Assembly: GCA_023091735.1 (NCBI GenBank)
Contig: JALKBU010000349.1
Coordinates: 1-46,475 of the forward strand
Reading direction: 5' to 3'
From: Trichomonas tenax
Taxonomy: Eukaryota > Parabasalia > Trichomonadida > Trichomonadidae
DNA length: 46,475 bases
The stretch's first letter is position 1. Every line of letters begins with the position of its first letter. The position numbers were made by a program, and so were the translations under genes. Shown here piece after piece: positions 38,123 to 46,475 of the stretch. Below the pieces are notes generated by a model. The model was given only the letters and a program-made list of their open reading frames with translations, made no database searches and was not told where the DNA came from.

Positions 38123-38841
38123 TATACAGGTACCGGGAAAACTGACTATTGGCCACTTTTTTTCAATATTATGTTTAAAATTATACATTTGCGTTCATAA
38201 GCGTTTTTTCACAGTCCACACCTAGTTTATTCACTACATGTTTAGTCTGTGAATTAAAAATATATTATTTTGATAAAAGCACGTTTACCTATTTTCTGAC
38301 TCCCGTTTATATCAAAGTCCGAATGCTGTCTACTGACTGACTGTCGATACACATTCGCGCTCAATGAAACAAAACAATCAATAAAATTTTGTTATTTCCA
38401 TTGTTTTTAACGACAAAAATGTTTCTCTTTGGCGAAATATATATCAAAGTTGCGTCAAAACATGGTTATTCACAGGCGGATGACACCTTACACTCTTTCA
38501 TTGTGGCAGGTTATAGACTTCATGACGTGCAATTCATGGTTTGAGTTTGGATTGTTAATGTAATGAGGCACAAATTTTGAAATTATTGGTCTTTGGGTTT
38601 TTCCATTTTGGGAATATATTTGTAAGTTCCCTTAAAAATAATGATATAGACAAAGTTTGAGGAACTTTTTCTGCGTGATCAAAATTATTATCAAATATTG
38701 AATGAATACTACACACATCTGACCCATGGCTTTGATCGCTGCGAAGCATGTTTTTATAATCCAAAGTCCGCAGACGATATGACAGATTTTCGAATTAGAA
38801 AAAGAGAAATATTTATAAATAAATAAAAAAAAAATAAAAAG
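38123..38841. other. Intergenic region
   Basis: No gene is supported. A minus-strand frame at 38555-38764 (SDQSHGSDVCSIHSIFDNN) reads somewhat like protein and may be a small relic, but it has no family signature. Confidence 0.4.
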
Positions 38842-41800
38842 TTACTTCGCGGGTGCAGCAGCTGGAGCTGGCTGTGGGTTTGCAGCAGCTTCGGCGGCTG
38901 CCTTGGCTTCGTCCTCTTTCTTCTTCTTTTCTGCGAGCTCCATCCAGACTGCCAAGTTGGACTTGACGGAGTCTGCGTTGACTTGGAGCTTCGGGAAGAT
39001 CGTTGCGACGACGTTGTAGAGTGGCAAGCAGACGAAGTTGTAGAAACCGATCTGTGACTTCGGCTTATCTGGATGCTCTCTGTCGTTGAGGGGAGATGTG
39101 AGACCGATGCCTGTGGCCTTTTCAAGGTCGCCCTGCCTGTAGAACTCGACGTTGAGAATGTCGCACCACTTGTCTGCAAGCTCGAATGGTCTAGAAACGT
39201 TGGAAATATCAGCTACCTTCAACAAGAGAGACATAGCGATTCTTCTGTGCTCGTCCTTCTTCAAGTCGAACTCGCCAGAATCGACTAATGCCTTTGTTGC
39301 CTTGATCATTTCGAAGTGCTTGGCCATATCTGTAGCGAGGATGTTCTGGATCATCATCTGCCACAATTGCTTGGTGTCTGCCTCGTTGAGGGCGTAGATC
39401 AAGTTCGTGGAGTCGTCGGACATGATGTCGATGGAAACAGTCAAGTGGTGTGTTTCCATGACGGATGTATCCTTGAAGAGGAGACCAAGCGGCGTCTGTG
39501 CCTTGATGTTGAAGATGTTGTTGAAGCCTTCGTGGCCTGCATCGTGGCAGACAGCGGAAAGCATCAAAGCGAGTCTCTCGAGTGGAGTGAGCATCTCATC
39601 GAAGCCGGATGTCTTCAACTCGTACGCGAGATACTCAGTGACATCGCAAGCGTGCATCCAGTTGTGGTATGGAACGTCGTTGTATGTGGAGCGGATCTTG
39701 TAGATGAATCTGAAGAACAACTCGTTGGAGATCTTGAAGTCCCTGAGGAGGTCGAACTTGGAGAACAAATAGAACAGCTCCTTGATGTGGTTGATGCCAC
39801 GGAAGTCTGGGCTGAAGAAGTTGAGTGAAGAAGCGGTCTTCTGCTGCTCATCTGTGAGCTTGAGCTTGGCTGGAATTGCGTCCGTCAACAGCCTTTCTGG
39901 CTCTGTGATCCACTTGCTCATCTCGACGTCAGCACTGCCGTTTGCAGCGATGCCCTTGAGTCTGTCGTTCTCGATGGCGACGGAAGAGAGAACAGCGAAG
40001 TTTTGGACGACTTCGAGGTCCTTGTTGTTGAATGAGTTGTCCGCCTTGTTGACCATTTCAACGACACCGATGAGCTGACCGCTGCCGCTGAGAACTGGTA
40101 CAGCGAGGAGTGAGTTTGTCTTGAATCCTGTAGAGATATCGACTGTCCTGTTGAACTCTGGAGAGTGGTAAACGTCGTTGTTGATGATGCCCTTCTTGCT
40201 CTTCGCGCAGTGTGCGACGATGCCCGATGAGAGAGGAAGGTTTGGTGGAAGTGTGCCACCGTCCGCGATGTATGATGTGAGCATCTCTGATGTCTCATCG
40301 AGAAGGAAGAGAGAGCCACACTCCGCATTGATCTGCTTGCGAGCGTTGGAGAGGATGTCCTTGAGAAGGCGCTGAACATCTTCGCGCTTTGTGATGGAGA
40401 ATGAAACGTCGAGAAGAGAACGAAGCTGTTCGCCCTTCTCCTGAGCCTCCCTGTAAAGGAAGACGTTTTCGAGGGAGATGCCTGCGAAGACGTTGAAGAT
40501 CTGGATGACGTCGATATCCCACTGTGTGAACGGTTTGTTGTCGTTCTTGTTGATCATCTCTGTAACACCGATGATTTCTGTGCGGTTGTTGTAGATTGGG
40601 ACTGAAAGGACAGAGCGTGTTCTGTACCCTGTTTCTTTATCTGTTGTTGGATCGAAATATTGATTTTCGTAAGCGTCTGTGATATTCATGATTGTGCGCT
40701 CGGCGTATGTGTGGCCGGCGATACCTTTGTTGATTGGGATCGTGATAGCGTTTTCGAGACCGTTCTGGAATGATGTAATTAATTTATCTTTGTCATCGTT
40801 GACGATGAACAAAGCACATCTATCTGCATTTGTCAACTGGCGGCCCTTCTCCATGATTGTGAGCAAGAGTTTGTCCTTATCTCTCTGGTTTCCGAGAAGT
40901 TCAGCGACTTCGAGCAGAGCTCCGAGAGATTCTCTCTCCATGTGAACGTGCTGGAACTCATCGTCAGCCATTGAGAATGTGTTAGCGTTTTCAAGGCTCA
41001 AGACATAGTGTGGAGTGGCCTGCTTGAGGAAGTCTTCATCTTCTGAAGTGAAGATGGAATTCTGTGTTGGTCCACGAAGGATGACACAGTAAGCTGTGTT
41101 TGCTTGGCTCTCTGTAACTGGAACAGCAAGAACGGCTTCGTTAAGATTTCCATCAGACGTTGGGTTGTAGTAAGCGTGCAACTGACACTTCGGGCAGTTG
41201 ACGACTGTTGTCTTGAGTAAGCAGTTACCTGCAATTCCTGCTGCATCCTGGTTAACGAGAATTATATCATCTGAGAAACAGGTCATTTCGCCTGATGATT
41301 TGTCGAGTTTCCATATTTCTGATGCACGACATGAGAAGTAGGCAGCAATCTTGCTTAATGTGGTACGAAGATACTGATCTGTTCGTTGAATTTGCATTAC
41401 ATCGAGAAGGTGAATGTTGAGATCTCTCTTCGGCTTGATCCACCTTGTGAGGCTCTTAAGCTTCCTGGTGAACCAGAGACAGAAGTTTTCCATCGCTTTT
41501 GTGAAAGGTTGAGATCCAACTGGTCTAATAGCGAGGCAGACACCCATAATCGAATTATTGAAATCGATAATTGGGAAAGCGATAACAGGAGCGTTATTTG
41601 GACAGTATTTTCCGTCGATTTGTGGGTTAAAAGCTGGATGTTCTTGTCCAGAAGCAGCGTTGGAGAGCTGACGTGTGTAGAATGCATTACCAACGATGCC
41701 ATCAGTGTGTTGGCATGTGTGTTTAAGTGTTGGGGAATACAATAATTGGAGATTTGGAACTTCTTGCCAGAAAATGACTGTTTGAGCATCTAACGCTGCT

Positions 41801-42126
41801 CTTATGTAAACTTCGATAGTCTGGACAAGTGTGTTGACTTCCAAAGTCTTCAGCAACTCATCCATACACATATCAGCATCAAAATCGATATTTTGTGGCA
41901 ATGGAGCAAGTGGTTGTGCTTGCCTCGTCTGCCTTGATTGCACATATTCGTGATCTCCGTTCGCTGTCACAATTGGACGCGTTATTGGAACGTTTTGATT
42001 ATCAAACTGGTGAAATTTAGGCATAACACGGGTACCAGTCGCTTTGTGACTGATGATATTCGGGAGCTGTGGACCGCCTTTAATCTGTCCGGCGCCATTT
42101 TTGATTCTATATGAGCCGGTTCTCAT
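38842..42126 (-). CDS. Cyclic nucleotide phosphodiesterase with four GAF domains
   Basis: The 1094-residue protein ends in a class I 3',5'-cyclic nucleotide phosphodiesterase domain (about residues 768-1055). It has the metal-binding signature YHNWMHACDV near 819, CHDAGHEGFNN near 858, and the later KVADISNVSRPFE helix. Four GAF-like segments precede it, starting near residues 88, 243, 400 and 568. The third and fourth carry NK-x-F-x-D remnants (INKNDNKPFTQWD, VNKADNSFNNKD) of the NKFDE motif used by cyclic-nucleotide-binding GAFs. It should hydrolyse cAMP and/or cGMP, with the GAFs giving allosteric control or dimerisation. The N-terminal 85 residues are disordered and the tail is Ala/Pro-rich (AAANPQPAPAAAPAK). 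Codons in the 3' two-thirds strongly favour G/C endings, suggesting high expression. Confidence 0.95.
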   Translation of the reverse strand: MRTGSYRIKNGAGQIKGGPQLPNIISHKATGTRVMPKFHQFDNQNVPITRPIVTANGDHEYVQSRQTRQAQPLAPLPQNIDFDADMCMDELLKTLEVNTLVQTIEVYIRAALDAQTVIFWQEVPNLQLLYSPTLKHTCQHTDGIVGNAFYTRQLSNAASGQEHPAFNPQIDGKYCPNNAPVIAFPIIDFNNSIMGVCLAIRPVGSQPFTKAMENFCLWFTRKLKSLTRWIKPKRDLNIHLLDVMQIQRTDQYLRTTLSKIAAYFSCRASEIWKLDKSSGEMTCFSDDIILVNQDAAGIAGNCLLKTTVVNCPKCQLHAYYNPTSDGNLNEAVLAVPVTESQANTAYCVILRGPTQNSIFTSEDEDFLKQATPHYVLSLENANTFSMADDEFQHVHMERESLGALLEVAELLGNQRDKDKLLLTIMEKGRQLTNADRCALFIVNDDKDKLITSFQNGLENAITIPINKGIAGHTYAERTIMNITDAYENQYFDPTTDKETGYRTRSVLSVPIYNNRTEIIGVTEMINKNDNKPFTQWDIDVIQIFNVFAGISLENVFLYREAQEKGEQLRSLLDVSFSITKREDVQRLLKDILSNARKQINAECGSLFLLDETSEMLTSYIADGGTLPPNLPLSSGIVAHCAKSKKGIINNDVYHSPEFNRTVDISTGFKTNSLLAVPVLSGSGQLIGVVEMVNKADNSFNNKDLEVVQNFAVLSSVAIENDRLKGIAANGSADVEMSKWITEPERLLTDAIPAKLKLTDEQQKTASSLNFFSPDFRGINHIKELFYLFSKFDLLRDFKISNELFFRFIYKIRSTYNDVPYHNWMHACDVTEYLAYELKTSGFDEMLTPLERLALMLSAVCHDAGHEGFNNIFNIKAQTPLGLLFKDTSVMETHHLTVSIDIMSDDSTNLIYALNEADTKQLWQMMIQNILATDMAKHFEMIKATKALVDSGEFDLKKDEHRRIAMSLLLKVADISNVSRPFELADKWCDILNVEFYRQGDLEKATGIGLTSPLNDREHPDKPKSQIGFYNFVCLPLYNVVATIFPKLQVNADSVKSNLAVWMELAEKKKKEDEAKAAAEAAANPQPAPAAAPAK

Positions 42127-42133
42127 ATTTTTT

Positions 42134-42169
42134 TGTCACATTTTTGCTTGTTAAAATTTGTCACTTTTT
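42134..42169 (-). promoter_or_regulatory. Double TGTCAC motif before the PDE gene
   Basis: TGTCACATTTT (from 42134) and TGTCACTTTTT (42159-42169) lie 8 and 33 bp upstream of the minus-strand ATG. In gene orientation they read AAAAAGTGACA and AAAATGTGACA. Confidence 0.45.
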
Positions 42170-43656
42170 AGTTTATATATCACCTCCATCCTTCAGTGGA
42201 TAAAATTTTCGGCGAAATGTAAACTAATTTTCTGAAGAAAATATTTTTACTTTTTCCACGGCTACATTACGAATCTTAAAGGATTTTGAAGTTAATGAAA
42301 AAATACGTTATTTCGAAAAAATGATAAATTCTGGCTAATAACAATATGCTGGCGATTTTCCACTTAGAAATTTTGATTTCGTTTAATTTAGGGGTCGTCT
42401 ATTGTTGATGAGGGGGATGATGCCTAATTGATTTTTTGATAACAATATCATTATTTTCTTTTATTAAATCCATTTTCCATTTAAGTGATCAAAAACGATA
42501 TAATTTGATTAAATTTACAGGCACAACGGAGTTATCAAGGATCGCTACGAAACAGATCATTCCTTTGGCGAAGCGAAACACGGGAATAGAAGGATAAGCA
42601 TGACATATCGATTGTTGACAACAAAGCAAATTATTATTAAGAATTAGACAAGATTTGGTTGGTTATGTGATTCCTGGGCATATTTTTGAGTACTGTTCTG
42701 TTATTGGTTAAATATCTCGCGAACATTTTTTATGTGAGAATCGATATTGAGAGAGATATTAAAATTAATGTGGAACTTCATGATAAAATTATTGGAGTTG
42801 ATCATGTAAACAAGATTTTAAAAGAGTAAAGCTTTATCTCATAACATTTGATTAGATAACATCGATGTGATTCTATTATCATCAAATCCAAAAAATAACA
42901 AGCGATTTGATTAGATATACTATAGTATAATGTATTTAGAGCGGTGAGCTCATATTTTCATTTTGTAAATTCAAAAATCAACAAAGGGCAATTAAATAGT
43001 TATATGCAAAGTCGGCGAAACTCGTTTTGTAACTCACTGGATTAACTTTTTGCTAAGTTATTGAACCTCAATGTACAAAATCATGTTGTGCATGATATAT
43101 TAAAGAATTAGCTAACAAAGTATATATTTCATTAAAATATTAGATATATCTTGCATCAAAAACATTGATTTGCCATGATGTGCTTTACTCATTATAATAT
43201 ATTATATTCCCATTGTATAGCATTTTTATAACGTAAAATATTTTGTTGTCGATGATAAATATGTAAATCTAATCACAAATATGTTTTTTTTAGCTTTTTT
43301 GGAAAAACATTATTCCAAGTGTTCACACATAAGCTCTGTGTGTTATTCTCCAAAAATTTAACCAGTTAAATTTGAAAAATTGAAAAGAACTAAAATGTAA
43401 CATTTTTAGGGAGAATTATATAATTCTCCCTAAAATACAATGATTTTAGTATACCTTTGTTTAGATATTTTAAATCTCCATTTCACATAGAATCGATACA
43501 GCAAGCAAGAAAGCGAAAATATTTTTAAGATTTTGGAATTTTGACTTTGAAGTATTGTAATTTTTGACACTTTTCCATTCAATTTCACATATAGCGGAAA
43601 TACCATGATTATACAGAATATCATAAAAACGCGAAAATTAAAATTTATGACACTTC
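42170..43656. other. Long intergenic region with a weak coding relic
   Basis: No intact gene is seen. Two consecutive plus-strand open segments, about 42523-42597 (TTELSRIATKQIIPLAKR) and 42686-42829 (VELHDKIIGVDHVNKILKE), read like protein but lack starts and may be remnants. A TGACACTTTTCC word is near 43565. A 32-bp palindrome is listed separately. Confidence 0.4.
43404..43435. repeat. Perfect 32-bp palindrome
   Basis: TTTTAGGGAGAATTAT is followed immediately by its exact reverse complement, with no loop. A second, imperfect dyad (CTAAAATGT-A-ACATTTTTAG) overlaps its left edge. It could form a cruciform or mark a protein-binding site, about 240 bp upstream of the TTLL gene. Confidence 0.85.
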
Positions 43657-43667
43657 TTTACATGTCA
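43657..43667 (+). promoter_or_regulatory. TTTACATGTCA motif before the second TTLL
   Basis: An exact copy, ending 11 bp before the ATG at 43678. ATGACACTTC, related to the other motif class, sits just upstream at 43647. Confidence 0.45.
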
Positions 43668-43677
43668 AAAATTATTA

Positions 43678-44919
43678 ATGTCGAATCTTTGCATCAGCAA
43701 TTACAGCAAAATCTTCAAATCTGTGAAAGAGGCGATGGACGAACTCGGTGCTCAGAGCAGAAAATACGATCAATGCGCTGTTTTAGTATGGACGGATTCG
43801 ATCAAAGACGCTGATTATTTTTCAAATTTAAATGTTTGGCAAATCGTAAATAGAATTCCATCAGCGAACGTATTATGCCGAAAAGCATCACTTACTAGAT
43901 GCTTACAGAATATATCCGAACATTTTCCTGATCTTTATACATTTTATCCGAAATCATTTATATTACCGTTCAAAAATTCAGCATTTATACGTGCAATCAA
44001 GAGGGGAACACACTCATGGATAATTAAACCTGATTCTGGTTCATTAGGTCAAGGAATCACAATCTTAAGACCCGGAACTGAGTATCCACCAGACAATCAG
44101 CTCAGTGTTGCTCAAGAATACATAGAATCTTTCACGTTGGACAACACAAAGTTCGACTTACGTGTTTATGCATTAGTCACTTCGGTCGAACCGCTTCAAA
44201 TATACATATATCGTGATGGATTAGCCAGATTTTGCTCAGATAAGACTGGCGCGAACTCAGTATTCTCACAAATCACTAATGTCACACTGAACAAATTCAA
44301 TCCAGATATAGACAAGTTCTCGGACATTTCCAGACTGTTATCAGATACATTTACCAGAATGAAACATGAATGCAATGCTGATATACAAAAGTTATGGGCT
44401 GAAATAGACAATGTGATCATTCTAACGATATTGTCTGCACACAACTATATGAAGACAGCGACTATGAGAATGTGTCCTCCAACCATAGTATCACGGTGCT
44501 TCCAAGTATTTGGTTTCGATATATTGCTCGATAAAGATCTTCATCCGCATGTTATAGAAGTGAATTACAGGCCAAACTTAGAGTATCACCGTGGCCCAGA
44601 AAGGAGAATGAAGGTGTCGATGATAAGAGATGCCATTGCCATAGCTGCTCCGGTTGAAATTCTTCAACTCGCATATACATTAAGATTCCAGAACTGGCTC
44701 GACGAGTCTTGGGAGTCATTCTTAGCCAATAATCCAGATCTAATGAGAAACATAGAAGAATCGAGACAAAGAGCAGTGAAATTATCAAATTACGAGCAAG
44801 TCTTTCCGACCATCGGCGGCAACCAAACGATGTATGAGGAGGTCCTAGCTAAGGTCGATACAATGAAAATAGAACTCCTACCCGGATCCAGCCAGCCTAC
44901 AGAAAAGGAAGATCTGTAA
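43678..44919 (+). CDS. Tubulin tyrosine ligase-like enzyme, TTLL6/11-type
   Basis: The 413-residue protein is an ATP-grasp TTLL enzyme, predicted to add glutamates to tubulin. Motifs are SWIIKPDSGSLGQGITI from about residue 113, NTKFDLRVYALVTSVEPLQI, QITNVTLNKFN, CFQVFGFDILLDKD and VIEVNYRPNLE near 292-301. The KPDSGS-GQGI form and FGFDILLD point to the TTLL6/11/13 group rather than the TTLL4/5-type enzyme at 28799-30169. The usual EVN-SPS is EVNYRPN here, keeping the catalytic Glu and Asn. In the second block, T-N-V-T replaces the common L-T-N-Y-S/A, which may affect substrate choice. ATG 43678 is used; it follows TTTACATGTCA closely. The C-terminus (SQPTEKEDL) is short and acidic. Confidence 0.92.
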   Translation: MSNLCISNYSKIFKSVKEAMDELGAQSRKYDQCAVLVWTDSIKDADYFSNLNVWQIVNRIPSANVLCRKASLTRCLQNISEHFPDLYTFYPKSFILPFKNSAFIRAIKRGTHSWIIKPDSGSLGQGITILRPGTEYPPDNQLSVAQEYIESFTLDNTKFDLRVYALVTSVEPLQIYIYRDGLARFCSDKTGANSVFSQITNVTLNKFNPDIDKFSDISRLLSDTFTRMKHECNADIQKLWAEIDNVIILTILSAHNYMKTATMRMCPPTIVSRCFQVFGFDILLDKDLHPHVIEVNYRPNLEYHRGPERRMKVSMIRDAIAIAAPVEILQLAYTLRFQNWLDESWESFLANNPDLMRNIEESRQRAVKLSNYEQVFPTIGGNQTMYEEVLAKVDTMKIELLPGSSQPTEKEDL

Positions 44920-44994
44920 CTTCACTTTAATATTAACGCATATATGTATCTGAATCCAAATATGCCGAAAAGGCATCAAATATTTATTTGTGAC

Positions 44995-45016
44995 AAAAAA
45001 AAAAAAAAAAAAAAAT
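44995..45016 (+). repeat. Run of 22 A
   Basis: Begins 75 bp after the TTLL stop codon. It could be a simple repeat, or the fossil poly(A) of a retro-copied message. The former is more likely, as no target-site duplication was seen. Confidence 0.6.
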
Positions 45017-45389
45017 CAAGGGGAAAAATTTGAATCAAAACATTTTATGATTTCATATACTCTTTGTTGTTATTTATTGCGAATTATATAAATTTTTGTT
45101 TTTTTCATTGTTGATATTTTTCTATGGAATCCCAAAAATTTGGCTTTTGAAATATCAACCATCGCTAATATGACCAGATTAATGATTTTATTACAACAAA
45201 AATGAAAATTATAAATAACGATAAAATATTGGTAATACTCTATTTCAATAGAAGATTAATAATACATGATAAAAAGATTTGTTGTAAAAAATTGAAAGAT
45301 ATATTACCAACAAAAACTTAACACTATTTTATAAAAAATATATCTCAATGGGCTATTGAGAGCCTAATTATTAAAATAATTAATTATTA

Positions 45390-45453
45390 ACAAAAGTGAC
45401 ACATTTTAGAAAAGTTTACAAAAAGTAACTTTTCTAAAATGTTTCACTTTTGT
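45390..45453. repeat. Hairpin with 27-bp arms containing AAAAGTGACA
   Basis: The left arm (45390-45416) and right arm (45427-45453) match at 26 of 27 positions around a short loop of about 10 nt. The left arm carries AAAAGTGACA. The right arm carries its mirrored version with one change (TTTCACTTTT). It sits about 55 bp before the degenerate gene at 45506. Confidence 0.75.
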
Positions 45454-45503
45454 ATCAAGAATGGAAATATGGGATGTCACTTTTGTTCAATATTTCAAAT
45501 TTG
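45445..45503 (+). promoter_or_regulatory. Second copy of the SLC45-type upstream block
   Basis: It contains an exact 18-bp match (45445-45462) and an exact 24-bp match (45479-45502) to the upstream block of the SLC45 pseudogene at 14433-14491. The 24-mer ends just before ATG 45506, as it does at the other locus. The 18-mer is inverted relative to it. Confidence 0.55.
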
Positions 45504-45505
45504 TG

Positions 45506-46107
45506 ATGGCCAACTTTAAAAACGAACACAGGTTGAGATATTGCTTTGGTTAAGCTTTTTCTGTTGTGAAAACAATGATAACGATTATTGTGAATAATTA
45601 TGTAATAAATTCCTCCAAATTGATTTTGAAAGATGTGCAATTTTAAATATTTTGGTCAAAGATTCGTGCAAACTTTATCTCAATTGTGAACAATAATTAT
45701 TTATCACAATTACAAGGAGCAATACAGAAACTGAAGCAAGTTTGATCAACAGCTACCTCAACCGTGCCAAATTTACCTCATTTTCTTCAACATCATTGAA
45801 TACATTTGCAAAGAGAGAAGGCACAAACAGAGATAACAGATTCTGCGATTTCACTGTTGGAGTACTCAGGACAAAGAATGTAGGTTCATCGTATTCAGTC
45901 AAACTCTATGTTGCAAAGTCCACAGTCCATGTTGAAATTTGTCGCTTCTGTGTAAACAGGAACACCAGGATTTTCTTTCTTCTCGAAGTTCAAATATTTG
46001 TTCTGTGGTTTAACACAAGCAGAATTGAACACAGTTGACAACACAGCACATGATCTTACAAAGGTAAACGTCGCTCAGTTCGTTGCTAAAATCAAGGCTG
46101 AACATTA
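45506..46107 (+). pseudogene. Degenerate gene of unknown family
   Basis: An ATG at 45506 (MANFKNEHRLRYCFG) soon meets TAA. Further coding-like pieces follow in changing frames: NTETEASLINSYLNRAKF, RDNRFCDFTVGVLRTKNVG and SYSVKLYVAKSTVHVE up to about 45970. Then TQAELNTVDNTAHDLTKVNV and AQFVAKIKAEH end at TAA near 46107. Better G/C content in 45800-46100 than in the flanks supports a former coding role. Whether all pieces belong to one gene is uncertain. No family is recognised. Confidence 0.45.
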
Positions 46108-46278
46108 ATCACTAATATTACTTGTCACCCTATTATTAATCATAGTGTGTTTAAATAGTCATCTTTATCATTTCTTAATATTTTTAATAATCATAATTTG
46201 TGAATTTGAACAAAAAAATTGGTTTCTATGTTGTGCGTGTCAACAAGTCGTGTTGTAAAGTGTCAGATTGTCGGATTT

Positions 46279-46296
46279 TCAACATTGAAAAATAGT

Positions 46297-46340
<44 letters not shown>

Positions 46341-46425
46341 TCAGAGAAAAAAAAAAAAAACAAAAAAAAAAAAAAAAAAAAAAGACGAAAAAGAGGGGGG
46401 GGAGGGGAAGGGGGAAATGAAAAAG
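46279..46425. repeat. Poly-A/poly-G low-complexity tail
   Basis: Long A runs broken by single bases are followed by G-rich runs (GGGGGGGGAGGGG). This resembles low-quality read ends or homopolymer slippage rather than genomic signal. The open frames over it are artefacts. Confidence 0.7.
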
Positions 46426-46475
46426 CAGAGTGTTCGCTAGTACTTGGACAAAAGAACAAAGAAAATACACACAGG

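Noticed and set aside
39316..39828. 170-codon plus-strand frame opposite the PDE gene
   Set aside because: It is the antisense shadow of the GC-rich PDE coding region, with no domain and no start context.
46219..46470. Lys-rich and Phe-rich frames at the right end
   Set aside because: They are translations of poly-A/poly-G low-complexity sequence.
1..46475. tRNA, rRNA or CRISPR arrays
   Set aside because: I found no cloverleaf with a GTTCRANNC box, no rRNA-like conserved block and no regularly spaced short repeats.

Overview
The window reads as nuclear DNA of a flagellated protist, most likely a trichomonad (Parabasalia, e.g. Trichomonas or Tritrichomonas). Intergenic DNA is very AT-rich. 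Genes lie on both strands, are apparently intronless, and stop at TAA/TAG/TGA, with A-rich TAAA-type signals just behind several of them. The gene set is also typical: a Rab GTPase, a giant BEACH protein, a TKL-like kinase fused to Sel1 repeats, a small R2R3 Myb, a GAF-PDE, two tubulin tyrosine ligase-like enzymes and an axonemal dynein p28 light chain. Species cannot be fixed from the sequence alone.

Layout. 1-2400 is gene-poor and holds two long inverted repeats with about 42-nt loops. 2401-9648 carries a Rab GTPase and a 2132-residue BEACH/WD40 protein. 9683-10946 is an apparent non-autonomous mobile element bounded by terminal inverted repeats. 11.0-23.9 kb is a gene graveyard: two paralogous small secreted-type genes (one broken), an SLC45/sucrose-type transporter pseudogene, ankyrin relics, a coiled-coil gene with one in-frame stop, an ankyrin gene with two homopolymer frameshifts, an unrecognised broken gene and a broken Ras/Rab-like GTPase. 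The intact dynein p28 gene sits among them. 24.0-44.9 kb is dense and intact: kinase-Sel1, SMP-like membrane protein, TTLL, R2R3 Myb, LRR-CCR4 deadenylase, a kinase with an MGCS acylation start, a 625-residue protein of unknown function, a 112-residue protein, a four-GAF phosphodiesterase and a second TTLL. The end holds a hairpin, a degenerate gene and a homopolymer-rich tail that looks like poor-quality contig-end sequence.

The most interesting signal is in the non-coding DNA. Two short motifs sit in front of largely different gene sets. AAAAGTGACA (or its reverse complement) lies before the Rab, PDE, MGCS kinase, SLC45, secreted-pair and 45.5-kb genes. TTTACATGTCA lies before both TTLLs, Myb, the SMP-like, coiled-coil and ankyrin genes and the 22.5-kb pseudogene. 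The two secreted paralogues also share a palindrome module, TACGATATCGTA, at nearly equal distance from their starts.

Functionally, p28 and two TTLLs point to axoneme and tubulin modification. The Rab, BEACH and SMP-like proteins point to membrane traffic and lipid contacts. The kinases and PDE point to signalling, and CCR4 and Myb to RNA turnover and transcription. Nothing suggests an operon. All functional names come from motif recognition by eye; no database search was possible.
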